The notes under the pieces were generated by a model. It was given only the letters and a program-made list of their open reading frames with translations. It was not told the DNA's origin and did no database searches. 45,500 nucleotides of DNA from Lachnospiraceae bacterium (GTDB lineage: Bacteria > Bacillota > Clostridia > Lachnospirales > Lachnospiraceae), in the NCBI GenBank assembly GCA_900769115.1, contig CAAGFJ010000009.1, positions 1-45,500 of the forward strand, read 5' to 3'. Position numbers and translations under genes: made by a program. Below are positions 26,361 to 34,920 of the stretch, in pieces. Every line of letters begins with the position of its first letter. Positions within the stretch are counted from its first letter, which is position 1.

Positions 26361-26429
26361 TACCTCACTACTCCTTTTCTGATTAAGATATCTATGTAAA
26401 CGCACTATCTGTGCGGAATTTTCGGCACA

Positions 26430-26463
26430 AAAAAAGACAAAGCATTAAATACTTTGTCTTTTT
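26430..26463 (-). terminator. Terminator downstream of the Ig-like/transglutaminase gene
   Basis: AAAGACAAAG...CTTTGTCTTTTT forms a stem with U-runs on both strands, 27 bp past the stop codon and ahead of the adhesin gene. Confidence 0.85.
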
Positions 26464-26489
26464 ATCCACTCTATTTAATTGTTCGTCAC

Positions 26490-28292
26490 TTACTTATATA
26501 TTGAAAAATCAAGCTTTGGTATTGATTTCACATATTCGTCGAAATATTCTTTGCTCACCGGACCACCTGCCGGACAGGCATCATAATAATATGTCGTCCC
26601 ATTATATACACCCTTTGCAAGATAATGCCACTGCCACCACTCCTTACTATCCATCGGATATGCATGATACATGCTTTTCACATCATACCCTATCAATTCT
26701 CCAAATTTTTCCAGTAGTGCTGGTGCTGCACAACTATCTATGGAGCCGCCTTCATACCAATGCTTTTTCATCACCAAACTTAAATGTCTAATTCCACCGT
26801 TTTCATTTTCATAATATAATGGATATGTACATGTACTTTTCAGATATTTACTAATTGCCAACATCTTCTCATGCACATTCATAGAATCTGTTGTTACCTT
26901 ATTGATTATATCTGTATAATGTTTCTCATATTCCTCATCTGTTTCCGACTGAACAATTTCAACCATTGCAGATACATCCACCATTGCACATCGAGTAGTA
27001 TCCTCCAATGGATAAGGCTGTTCCTTAATCTTCACAGACATGTTACCGGCTTTTTTCAGCCCCACTCTACATATATATCCACCTTCTACTTTAGTAAATC
27101 TGTCTGTTGTGCTTTCATATACAATATCATCATAACATGCGTAAGATTGTGTTTTCGGAACAACATTCCCTCCTTCATCATAAAAACAAAGGTCAATACT
27201 TGAAGAATTAGGATTGTCTGTTTTTACATATAACAGACCATTCATATTTATATTATTAAAACTATCAACAGTCTGTGGTTTAATAACTGTAAATACCTTA
27301 TAAGAATATTGCGCTTCATAGGGAACCGCTTCAACTGTAACCTTACAGTTTGCATAATAACTAAATCCATCTTGATCCTTATATTGAACTGTTACTACGC
27401 CTTCCCCCTCTGTTCGTCCGTGTATTTGACCGTTATCATCATTCCCAACACCTGCAGAAGTCTTCCATATCACATCACCATTTGCTTCCTTGCCATTTAC
27501 GAAAGCGGTTAATTGTGCCGTCTCTCCCTGCTTAATTGTAAGCTCGGTTGGATAAAGGGAAATTGTGGCACGTTTTCTTCCAACGTATACATATACCTTA
27601 CTCTTCTTCTTATGATCCGCTGACCATGCTGTTACATTTGCTCCACCAATAGCATGACCCGTAATAAGACCATTTTGATCTACAGTCACGATATCCTCTT
27701 TATCCGATTCCCAAGTAACTGTCTTATTAATTGCTGTCTCTGGATATACTGTTGCTGATAATTGCACCGTATCCCCCAATTGCATACTTACACTGTATCC
27801 ATTCACTGTTGCATCTTTCGGAATACTAATATTAACTGCAACCACCTGTGTATTGTCATATGCTACCGTAGTATTATTTTTCTTTTCCGGTGTATCCTCA
27901 TCATCTTCTTCGTCCTCGTCATCCGTAGCATCACCTTTCTGGTTACGCTTATCCTTCTGATTCACCGTGAGCTTGCAGCGGTAGGTCTTACCGTTATACT
28001 TCAGCTTGATCGTAGCATTCCCGGATGCCTTAGCTGTGATTGTTGCATTCTGCTTATATTTACCGGAACCCTTTACAGTCGCAACCTTCTTATTAGATGA
28101 AGTCCATTTTACCTTCTTAAGCTGCTTCTTGGATAACTTCTTATATTTCATTAACTTAAGCTTTGTCTTGGTGCCAACAGACATCGTGATCAATGTTGTA
28201 TTGAGCCGGGCTTTCTTTCCTGCAGCTTCTACCGGAACCGCAAGGATCAATAGCATGGCTGCCATGATTACTACTCTTACTACATGCTTCAT
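26490..28292 (-). CDS. Secreted Ig-like (Big_2) protein with transglutaminase-like domain
   Basis: The 600-residue protein begins with a signal peptide (MKHVVRVVIMAAMLLILAVP..., cleavage near Ala23). Three bacterial Ig-like domains follow: about 25-110 (WTSSNKKVATVKG), 145-240 (VTWESDKEDIVTVDQNGLITG) and 243-325 (TISLYPTELTIKQGETAQL). A DDEDEEDDED acidic linker separates the first two. The C-terminal 160 residues look like a transglutaminase/cysteine-protease fold: Cys in SIDSCAAPALLEKFGELIGY, His in WQWHYLAKGVYNG, and Asp in YYYDACP, in the right order and spacing. It could process or crosslink the adhesin or wall. GGAGGGG precedes the ATG. Catalytic activity is inferred. Confidence 0.8.
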   Translation of the reverse strand: MKHVVRVVIMAAMLLILAVPVEAAGKKARLNTTLITMSVGTKTKLKLMKYKKLSKKQLKKVKWTSSNKKVATVKGSGKYKQNATITAKASGNATIKLKYNGKTYRCKLTVNQKDKRNQKGDATDDEDEEDDEDTPEKKNNTTVAYDNTQVVAVNISIPKDATVNGYSVSMQLGDTVQLSATVYPETAINKTVTWESDKEDIVTVDQNGLITGHAIGGANVTAWSADHKKKSKVYVYVGRKRATISLYPTELTIKQGETAQLTAFVNGKEANGDVIWKTSAGVGNDDNGQIHGRTEGEGVVTVQYKDQDGFSYYANCKVTVEAVPYEAQYSYKVFTVIKPQTVDSFNNINMNGLLYVKTDNPNSSSIDLCFYDEGGNVVPKTQSYACYDDIVYESTTDRFTKVEGGYICRVGLKKAGNMSVKIKEQPYPLEDTTRCAMVDVSAMVEIVQSETDEEYEKHYTDIINKVTTDSMNVHEKMLAISKYLKSTCTYPLYYENENGGIRHLSLVMKKHWYEGGSIDSCAAPALLEKFGELIGYDVKSMYHAYPMDSKEWWQWHYLAKGVYNGTTYYYDACPAGGPVSKEYFDEYVKSIPKLDFSIYK

Positions 28293-28313
28293 AGGAACCC
28301 CTCCAATCTGATC

Positions 28314-28568
28314 TTACTTCTTCTTATCTTTCTCATACTCCTTCAATAACCTTCGTACCACATCCTCAATCTGACCTTCTACCCTGCTTGCAATTGTCTG
28401 ATTCAGTTCTGCTCTCTCTTCATCATTTAATAATGCCTTGTAATCCTTTAGCGAAAGGACTACCAGATTCGGTGCATTTCGTCTGTCAATCAGAATCGGT
28501 TCTTCCACCGCTGCATCCATATATTCTTTCATATTCTTCCGAAAATCACTTGCAAATACCTGTTGCAT
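28314..28568 (-). CDS. Phd/YefM-family antitoxin without adjacent toxin
   Basis: The start at 28568 (MQQVFASDFRKNM) has GGAGGTG upstream. The 84-residue protein has the Phd/YefM pattern: N-terminal DNA-binding part with ASDFRKNMKEYMDAAVEEPILIDRRN and LVVLSLKDYKALL, then a helical charged C terminus (EDVVRRLLKEYEKDKKK). Such proteins bind their own promoter and neutralise a RelE/Doc-type toxin. No toxin gene follows; 21 bp downstream begins the Ig-like gene. It is therefore an orphan antitoxin or a plain regulator of the surface genes. Confidence 0.85.
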   Translation of the reverse strand: MQQVFASDFRKNMKEYMDAAVEEPILIDRRNAPNLVVLSLKDYKALLNDEERAELNQTIASRVEGQIEDVVRRLLKEYEKDKKK

Positions 28569-28587
28569 TATCTCACCTCCTGACTTC

Positions 28588-28616
28588 ATTGTACTTCGAG
28601 TTGTACAATTAGTCAA
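28588..28616 (-). promoter_or_regulatory. Promoter with built-in operator for the Phd-like gene
   Basis: TTGACT (28616-28611) and TACAAT (28593-28588) have 17-bp spacing. The inverted repeat ATTGTAC-N8-GTACAAT (28588-28609) fills the spacer and the -10 box, as expected for autorepression by a Phd/YefM protein. Confidence 0.8.
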
Positions 28617-28730
28617 GGGCTACTTTCGTAATTTGGCAAATATCTATTCCTGTTTAATCATTTCGATTATTATTAATTTGCGTTGTAACGCTTTTACCTC
28701 CTTTGTTTTTTCAAATAATATCCACAGCAT

Positions 28731-28762
28731 AAAAAAACAAGGTATGCAATACCTTGTTTTTC
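28731..28762 (-). terminator. Terminator of the coiled-coil protein gene
   Basis: ACAAGGTA-TGCAA-TACCTTGT is followed by U-runs on both strands. The same CAGCATAAAAAAACAAGG module recurs at 45350-45367. Confidence 0.9.
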
Positions 28763-28783
28763 TACCACTCTCATATATATACT

Positions 28784-29500
28784 TTAGCGTTCCCACTCTT
28801 CATCATCTCTATCGGCGCCATATCCAGATATATCTTCCAGATCCCAGCTACTTTCCTGTGTTGGGGCTTTCTTGCTCTGTATGTACTGGTTTAATTGTAG
28901 CTTAAGCTGAATCACTTCATTTTCTAATTCTATGTTTCTTTTCATTAACTGATTGTGATGCTCATATATCTCACTAACCAGATCTACAAGTTTGCTCTCT
29001 TCCGGCATTGTTTTTCCAGCCGCTTCTCTAGCTGCTTTATCTTTCTCCTGATTCAGGTAAATTTTCTCTAATCGTTCTTTTAGATTGTTATGCTCTGTCG
29101 ATAATCTGTCATGCTCCGTTGATAATCTGCCGTGTTCTGCCGATAATCTGTCATGTTGCGTTGATAATCTGTCATGCTCCGTTGTTGCCCTATCATGCCT
29201 GGCATTAAGTCCCCCTGCCTCTTTGTCAAGGAAATCAAAACGATACACGTCCTGTCTGTGATATCGTATATCATTGACAATCATAACAATAAACCCAACT
29301 ATCGAGATTGTCGAAGTGACTGCTACGACTAACACCGCTACATATAATTCTGTTCCTACCTGCATTCCTGATATCCTCCGTATTCCTAACAGTAATAGGA
29401 TTAATATACCACATAGTGTAGATATCACACAAGCTTGAACTCCGATAATCTTAATATACACTCTGTTCACTTTTTTCTTTTCCTTTTCTTGACTTATCAT
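28784..29500 (-). CDS. Membrane protein with heptad-repeat coiled coil
   Basis: The 238-residue protein has two membrane helices (about 14-36 and 48-71), then a cytoplasmic region. At about 98-136 it carries five to six near-identical seven-residue repeats of the type EHDRLST, forming a coiled coil. A second coiled stretch lies at about 165-210. The C terminus ends DDEEWER, similar to the relaxase end. The ribosome binding site is weak, so translation may depend on the MinD-like gene 46 bp upstream. It may be a scaffold that couples the channel to a cytoplasmic partner. No family is recognised. Confidence 0.7.
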   Translation of the reverse strand: MISQEKEKKKVNRVYIKIIGVQACVISTLCGILILLLLGIRRISGMQVGTELYVAVLVVAVTSTISIVGFIVMIVNDIRYHRQDVYRFDFLDKEAGGLNARHDRATTEHDRLSTQHDRLSAEHGRLSTEHDRLSTEHNNLKERLEKIYLNQEKDKAAREAAGKTMPEESKLVDLVSEIYEHHNQLMKRNIELENEVIQLKLQLNQYIQSKKAPTQESSWDLEDISGYGADRDDEEWER

Positions 29501-29546
29501 ATATCTAAACGTAACATGTCATACATACTTCTCATCTAATCCCCCT

Positions 29547-31166
29547 TTATGTATGTATCTTCTGAACGTCCGTATATTCTCCATATACTTTTGTTCCGTC
29601 TTCCTTAATCTTGTAAGCTCTCACTCTCACATAATAAGTCTTATCTGCAGCTAAGCTCTCCACCGCTTTATCTGCAGTTTCTACCTCAACAACAACTGTA
29701 CGTTCCTTTGGAAAATCTTTGTCGGTACTATAACTTACCTCATATCCATCAGCCCCTTCTACTTCTAATACCGATATTTTAATATCCGGATTAATATTCA
29801 GGTCTTCATCAATAGCTGTGGATGCTTCAGTTTGTTGGTTAGTGAAAGAAAAATAGTTATGCTCCTTAATAAATGTTCCTGCCAGAACACCTAATGAACC
29901 AACTCCTATAATTCCTAACGCTAGTAGCATTGTGGCTGTATGCTTTTGGGGAGAATTAGCCGTATCTTCCTCTATCATAACGGGGATCTCCTCAACCTCT
30001 ACTGCATTACCGGCATCTTCTTCCACAATAGGTTCTATATTCTCCTCTTGTGCTTCCTGCTCTTCATACTCCGGCTCCTCGTCCTCTAAATTCGCCTCCG
30101 TAAGATCATCACCTGACACCTTATCATTTGTTACAACTGCTCTATTATTTTTATGTCTTTTCCATAGACTTTTAAATTTATCCGGAGACACCCTAAATGC
30201 AAACCTGGATGGTTCTTCGATATGCAGATACTTTTGCATAAGTTCCTCATAGACCGGATCTGTTGCATTGAATAGATCATGATGGTTGAATTCTAACCCC
30301 AATACACAAGATATACTGCCAAGATACCTTTCCTTGATCTGCTGATATATCTCGAAAGTTCCATAATTAAGACAGACACACGTTGTGTCATCATTAATGT
30401 AACGATATACATTCAATGCATCTGCCATACGATACGGCTTAGAATCTGTTATAAGCACTTTAACAGCACACTGATCTAATAGTTTCAGCTTATTTGCATT
30501 GTACTTACCAAGATCCATAACCACATACTTCTTCGTCTGATCAATCGATTGATGCCAATAATCCATGCCTTTTCTTTGATAATGGTTTTCTTCTATTTTC
30601 TCCATGGCATAATACTCTGCCATGGCTGCCAAATCTCCTGATTCATTCGCTTCCACATAACATACGCTTGTATCATACTGATATATATATTCTGCCAATC
30701 CGATTGACAAGGCTGTTGCCCCTGCCCCACTATTAGCAGACATAATACCAATCCATGTGCCCTCCATCTCAAATTCTTCCGGTATCTTCTGCCCCAACAA
30801 CAGACTCTCCAAGTTATTCCACACATGATCATCGGATAACAACAAAGAGGTATACCATTCCCGATAGATCACATTTTTCTGTTCACCTTCCTCGTCTACC
30901 AGATCCGTTTCCAAAACAATTACTTGCTGCAGATCATACATACACCTTAATGTCTCAATCGTCTCATTTAATTCCTTTTCCGAATCTCCTATCTGTGTCC
31001 GATCAAGAACCAAATAAGTTAAATTATTAATAATCTGCAGCCGTTCACTTATATAATCCGATAATGTCACTCCCTGCAACTGATCCATAGTCAGATCCCA
31101 TTCATGCAACTCCGCTATCTTCCTTAATACATCCTGATGTTGCTCCTCACATATGTATATAATCAT
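29547..31166 (-). CDS. MinD/ParA-fold protein with degenerate P-loop, membrane anchor and external FN3 domain
   Basis: The start at 31166 (MIIYICEEQ) is preferred because the earlier ATG lies in the GGAGGTG itself. The 539-residue protein has a receiver-like N-terminal domain (about 1-125) and then a MinD-type domain whose P-loop reads SANSGAGATALS. The usual GKT lysine is replaced by alanine, so ATP binding may be lost. VCYVEANESGDLA and YVVMDLGKYNANK match Walker A' and B positions. An acidic linker (about 355-410), one membrane helix (about 420-440) and an extracellular FN3-like domain (about 460-539) follow. TadZ/CpaE proteins have a similar receiver plus atypical ATPase layout. It may position the mating channel. 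Confidence 0.75.
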   Translation of the reverse strand: MIIYICEEQHQDVLRKIAELHEWDLTMDQLQGVTLSDYISERLQIINNLTYLVLDRTQIGDSEKELNETIETLRCMYDLQQVIVLETDLVDEEGEQKNVIYREWYTSLLLSDDHVWNNLESLLLGQKIPEEFEMEGTWIGIMSANSGAGATALSIGLAEYIYQYDTSVCYVEANESGDLAAMAEYYAMEKIEENHYQRKGMDYWHQSIDQTKKYVVMDLGKYNANKLKLLDQCAVKVLITDSKPYRMADALNVYRYINDDTTCVCLNYGTFEIYQQIKERYLGSISCVLGLEFNHHDLFNATDPVYEELMQKYLHIEEPSRFAFRVSPDKFKSLWKRHKNNRAVVTNDKVSGDDLTEANLEDEEPEYEEQEAQEENIEPIVEEDAGNAVEVEEIPVMIEEDTANSPQKHTATMLLALGIIGVGSLGVLAGTFIKEHNYFSFTNQQTEASTAIDEDLNINPDIKISVLEVEGADGYEVSYSTDKDFPKERTVVVEVETADKAVESLAADKTYYVRVRAYKIKEDGTKVYGEYTDVQKIHT

Positions 31167-31185
31167 ATTCTGTTTCACCTCCATT

Positions 31186-31214
31186 CAAAAAAGAGGAATC
31201 TTACGATTCCTCTT
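31186..31214 (-). terminator. Hairpin over the stop codon of the prgI-like gene
   Basis: AAGAGGAATC-TTAC-GATTCCTCTT includes the stop codon of the upstream gene and is followed by TTTTTTG on the minus strand. It likely lowers transcription into the MinD-like gene. Confidence 0.75.
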
Positions 31215-31542
31215 CATACTTGCTCCATTCCTGCTTTGCAATATACGGATAATATTTCTGACTTTGTGCAAATGCTATCTCCTGTTTTAAAACGTCAATC
31301 GGTGATAAATTCAATTCTCCCTTAATCAGCGAGAATGCAACGGTTGATGTTCCAATAAGCGGTATAAAAAATAATAAACCAACATTTCGATTTCCACATA
31401 TAAATAGTATGCAATCAATCATAATGAACAACATACAACTTATAATTGTTGGTATCAATTCATCTTTTGTATAGCCTGGAAAAAACTCTTTCTTCATACG
31501 AAGACCATTTGGCATATACAATTCTTTCTTTTCCTCTTCCAT
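31201..31542 (-). CDS. PrgI/VirB3-like T4SS membrane protein
   Basis: The 113-residue protein has an N-terminal soluble PNGLRMKKEFFPGYTKDELIP segment. Two adjacent membrane helices (about 32-50 and 53-72) and a cytoplasmic tail with a Tyr-rich end follow. This is the PrgI layout, the Gram-positive VirB3 equivalent, which works with VirB4. AAGGAG precedes the ATG. Neighbours VirB2-, VirB6- and VirD4-like genes support the call. Sequence similarity to PrgI is by eye only. Confidence 0.65.
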   Translation of the reverse strand: MEEEKKELYMPNGLRMKKEFFPGYTKDELIPTIISCMLFIMIDCILFICGNRNVGLLFFIPLIGTSTVAFSLIKGELNLSPIDVLKQEIAFAQSQKYYPYIAKQEWSKYEEES

Positions 31543-31555
31543 CCTGATGTTCTCC

Positions 31556-31762
31556 TTACTGATAATAATGCAAAATGATAGTACCCATTACTGTAATTGT
31601 CTCAATTAATATAACCGCCATCACCACATGCTTAATCTTTTTATTGCGAATTGTCATATCATCATCATGCATATGTTCTAAGCCCAATGCCGCTGCTCTA
31701 ACAAGCCCCATGGATGCTGATATGATCTGTATTGCAAGTATAAGTTCCTGTAATTGTTTCAT
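31556..31762 (-). CDS. Small two-helix membrane protein of the T4SS
   Basis: The 68-residue protein has helices at about 4-24 and 46-65 joined by a charged loop (LEHMHDDDMTIRNKKIKH). Length and topology resemble VirB2-like subunits or holin-like accessory proteins. It lies between the VirB6- and PrgI-like genes with 3-13 bp gaps, so it is part of the channel operon. No specific family can be named. Confidence 0.6.
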   Translation of the reverse strand: MKQLQELILAIQIISASMGLVRAAALGLEHMHDDDMTIRNKKIKHVVMAVILIETITVMGTIILHYYQ

Positions 31763-31765
31763 TTT

Positions 31766-32596
31766 TCACCGCCTTGTAAACGATCGCATAATACTAAAAC
31801 TATATAATGCCTGCTGCAATTTACCTGTTCCCGGATTAGTCATAATGAATTCCTGCAAGAATGCCGGTGCAGTCATTGCCATGGATATTAATGCAAACGC
31901 CCATATAAAAGATGCTTTTGACACTGCATACAAACTTAACCGAAAACACGCAACTTGTACTACAACTGCAAATACAATCTGAAAAAACTTCTTGATGTAT
32001 GGTTTGAATACCCCTTGGTCTGAATCAAGTAATCCTACTGCTGCAAAAGCAATGCCTACTCGTAATATCACTAACTGTACTGCCGATTTTACAAATTTTA
32101 CAGACAACACAATTGCCAATAACGTAAACACACCAAAACATAGCCTTAAGAATAAACTATACGCAATATCTAAGGCATTTAATTTCCCCACAACATCGGT
32201 ATAACTCATTGTCTTTACATGAATGTTTTCTAATATTCTTGCAGTAATCTCATTACCAATACTACACAAATATGAAAACAATAGACCAAATGCAAGTGAA
32301 CACACAATTGCTTTCACAAAATTAATCACTAATACAGTCGGACTCGCATCATCATCACCATCCACATTGATAATATAGATATTAAAACACTTCCATACAA
32401 ACTTAAGCATTAACATATAGAATGCATATTGAAAGATTATAACCGCTATAGATTCTACATCCACTCCCAACTGCTTTTTAAACTCACCGAGACAATTGAA
32501 TATGGTATGGTAATCTAACATATCCATATATTCATCAATAATAGAATTGGTATCAAATAATTCTTCCAGAATACCTTCTAATACTTTGGCTCCCAT
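31766..32596 (-). CDS. VirB6/TrbL-like polytopic membrane protein
   Basis: The 276-residue protein has five to six membrane segments (about 48-68, 85-115, 148-175, 178-200, 205-235, 228-250). It has an N-terminal soluble region and the basic C-terminal MRSFTRR. Such a protein forms the inner-membrane channel of Gram-positive conjugation systems. AGGTGATATC precedes the ATG. Placement between VirB2-like and PrgI-like genes fits VirB6. Confidence 0.75.
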   Translation of the reverse strand: MGAKVLEGILEELFDTNSIIDEYMDMLDYHTIFNCLGEFKKQLGVDVESIAVIIFQYAFYMLMLKFVWKCFNIYIINVDGDDDASPTVLVINFVKAIVCSLAFGLLFSYLCSIGNEITARILENIHVKTMSYTDVVGKLNALDIAYSLFLRLCFGVFTLLAIVLSVKFVKSAVQLVILRVGIAFAAVGLLDSDQGVFKPYIKKFFQIVFAVVVQVACFRLSLYAVSKASFIWAFALISMAMTAPAFLQEFIMTNPGTGKLQQALYSFSIMRSFTRR

Positions 32597-32617
32597 ATGA
32601 TATCACCTCTTCCTGCT

Positions 32618-32968
32618 TTAAGAGAACTTAACACCATAATAACCACCAATAATTCCTAACAGTGTTCCAATAGTCTCAATGACAATAACAACAATCACTA
32701 CACCTATTGCTTTCTTCTTGTATCTTCCTTCTTCATTCTCTTCAGATAATTTCATACGTAATAAATTCCACGCCACCACTGCAACCGCAGCGACTGCCGC
32801 TACAACCTGTATAGCCACTAAGGCATCTGCTGCAAGCTTCTTTGTACCTGTAACATAAATACTGTCTTTCAAACTTCCTGCTTTAGCCGTTATTCCTTTT
32901 GCCATAACAACATATACTACCGCTAATATATAAGTTGTCATCTTCCTAATTCCTTGTATTCGTTTCAT
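32618..32968 (-). CDS. VirB2/TrbC-like pilin-type protein
   Basis: The 116-residue protein has a signal-like N terminus (MTTYILAVVYVVMAKGITAKAG). Two membrane helices follow (about 48-68, rich in Ala/Val, and 86-110) around a short charged loop (RMKLSEENEEGRYKKKA). This is the VirB2 topology seen in Gram-positive conjugative elements. GGAGG lies seven bases before the ATG and overlaps the end of virD4. Confidence 0.75.
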   Translation of the reverse strand: MKRIQGIRKMTTYILAVVYVVMAKGITAKAGSLKDSIYVTGTKKLAADALVAIQVVAAVAAVAVVAWNLLRMKLSEENEEGRYKKKAIGVVIVVIVIETIGTLLGIIGGYYGVKFS

Positions 32969-32969
32969 T

Positions 32970-34919
32970 TTATTCCTCCATCTCCTTCTGTTGTGCAGCT
33001 TCTTCCTCTGCCTTCAATTGCGCCGCCAACTGTTTCGCTCTCTGTTGCTTTTTTATTTCCGTTGTAATAATCTGGCTGATATTCCAATATTCAATAAAAG
33101 CCGGCAAATCCTTTTTCACTCGCTTTGCCCGCCGTTCCATTCGAAGCTTCCTATTCCACTCTTTATCTCCCATACCGAATAGACGATTAAATTGCCACTG
33201 ACTAATATCCGGACATATCATCATTGCCGGATCATTCCTTGATGTTACTAACATATATGGTCGCTTAATCTTCTTCACCTCACCCGGTGTCAACAACTCC
33301 CTGCCAACCAGGTTATTCGACGACCCAGTAGAAGTTACGGTTGTCTTGCCGCTATTCTGATTTGCACTGGTACTCCACGATTTTGTTGTATACTTATCCA
33401 GCTTATCAGAAATCTCCTTTAAAGTATCTGGATCATCTGATTGTAAGTACATCCACGTTTCACAGTTACTTCGAATCGTTCTTAATCCTGTCTTTTCATA
33501 AACCTGTTCTAATTGTGCAAAATCCTGAACAAATAAATTAAATCGGATTCCCTTTCCTCCATTTACCGTAAGCATTTGTGTAAAACCTTCTATCTTAGAA
33601 AAGTTACCGAGCTCCTCACACATGAAATTTACTCTGTTTAATAACCTTCCTCCCTGCCGTTTTGCCTCCTTTGATAAAATTGTATTAATCTGTGACACCA
33701 TTAAGGTTGCTAACTGATGATACGTTAAACGGTCATCCGGAAGAACAATAAAAAGCGCCATCTTCTTTCTACCCAGATCTGCAGGGTCAAAATTAGACGA
33801 CGACGACATATTGGCTATATATGGATTTGTAAATAATTTTAGTGTCATCAATGCAGATGTATAGAACGACCCTCTTGTTTTACTTGGTGCAACATTCGAT
33901 ACACCCAACAATTGTTTTGATGGATGGTTATCATCTAACTGGCTTATATAAACCTGTAATGGTATCACATTTCCAACCGGTTTACACATATTTGCCAAAA
34001 AGTAATATACATTAGGAAAGTTCCTATACTTCCGATTGATTCCATCTCTGTTGTCGTATACCACCGCCATAATTCCCGCAGCGATCATGGACGCCTCACC
34101 ATCATTCCAAATCTTTTCTCCTTTGGCTTCTCCAACTAATTGCGATGTAAGATCCCATACGGCATCAATCGCCGCCGGAAGATCATTTGCATCCACATAA
34201 TCAATAACGATCTGCAAATAATTCCATAAATCAGAATACATCGGTTCATCATAATCTAGCACTCTTACCTCATATCCCAATGCTTCCAGAAATAATCGGG
34301 TATAATCTGATAACTCACCCTTTACATCCGTTGCTACAATGGATTCTCCTGCCAGACCTAACAATCCGATGGTTTGCAAAACCAGACATCTGGTCTTACC
34401 GCTTCTGGTTGCTCCTACAATCAAACAATGCGTATCAGAACCAATATAGTATATCTTCTCTCCTCTCTTAGTTTCCTGACGTCCTATCACACATCCACCT
34501 GTAATATCCAATGCTTTTAATTCATCTAGCGTTGCATTATCCGGAAGAATTACATAATCAAATACTTTATCGTATTCACTCTGTGCAAGCCATCTTGCAG
34601 ATCCACATTGGTTTTCACCTGCCACAGCAGGTGTATGAATATCCGGTGTAATCTCCACAAGTTTGGTATTATAATTGGGCTTATTCATAGATATATATAA
34701 GACGCCTGCAAATTCTAATGCATAGATACAAAGCGCCGCTTTCATATTATCCACATATACGCCTTTTATTACAGACATTCCGAAAACTATGGTTCTTACG
34801 TCAATAAGTTGGACCAACACTGCAATCAAATATGTATTTACATATAACACTAGAAAAATGATTATTAGCAAATAGAGTAATACTATCTTATTCTTCTTGA
34901 TTGCTTTTTTTATATTCAT
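32970..34919 (-). CDS. virD4: VirD4/TraG-type coupling protein
   Basis: This membrane ATPase brings the relaxase-DNA complex to the channel. It has 649 residues. Two N-terminal membrane helices lie at about 12-35 and 60-78. Walker A is VGATRSGKTR (about 168-177), SIVATDVKGEL is Walker B-like, and later come the TraG-type FICDEFGN-equivalent NFMCEELGNFSKIEGF (about 435) and MYLQSDD. The all-alpha domain is central. The C-terminal tail is a Lys/Glu/Gln-rich helix. Its ATG is one base after the relaxase stop, so the two are translationally coupled. If the shared C-terminal peptides are export signals, this is the receptor to test. Confidence 0.95.
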   Translation of the reverse strand: MNIKKAIKKNKIVLLYLLIIIFLVLYVNTYLIAVLVQLIDVRTIVFGMSVIKGVYVDNMKAALCIYALEFAGVLYISMNKPNYNTKLVEITPDIHTPAVAGENQCGSARWLAQSEYDKVFDYVILPDNATLDELKALDITGGCVIGRQETKRGEKIYYIGSDTHCLIVGATRSGKTRCLVLQTIGLLGLAGESIVATDVKGELSDYTRLFLEALGYEVRVLDYDEPMYSDLWNYLQIVIDYVDANDLPAAIDAVWDLTSQLVGEAKGEKIWNDGEASMIAAGIMAVVYDNRDGINRKYRNFPNVYYFLANMCKPVGNVIPLQVYISQLDDNHPSKQLLGVSNVAPSKTRGSFYTSALMTLKLFTNPYIANMSSSSNFDPADLGRKKMALFIVLPDDRLTYHQLATLMVSQINTILSKEAKRQGGRLLNRVNFMCEELGNFSKIEGFTQMLTVNGGKGIRFNLFVQDFAQLEQVYEKTGLRTIRSNCETWMYLQSDDPDTLKEISDKLDKYTTKSWSTSANQNSGKTTVTSTGSSNNLVGRELLTPGEVKKIKRPYMLVTSRNDPAMMICPDISQWQFNRLFGMGDKEWNRKLRMERRAKRVKKDLPAFIEYWNISQIITTEIKKQQRAKQLAAQLKAEEEAAQQKEMEE

Positions 34920-34920
34920 C

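Noticed and set aside
26086..26382. A 98-codon plus-strand ORF rich in Val and Ser
   Set aside because: It is the antisense reading of the Thr/Glu-rich stalk and signal region of the adhesin; no promoter or ribosome binding site.
28314..28568. Complete type II toxin-antitoxin operon
   Set aside because: No toxin-like gene lies within 500 bp on either side in the right orientation.
29095..29215. Regular short repeats resembling a CRISPR array
   Set aside because: The unit is 21 bp without spacers and is in frame inside a coding gene, giving a coiled-coil heptad.
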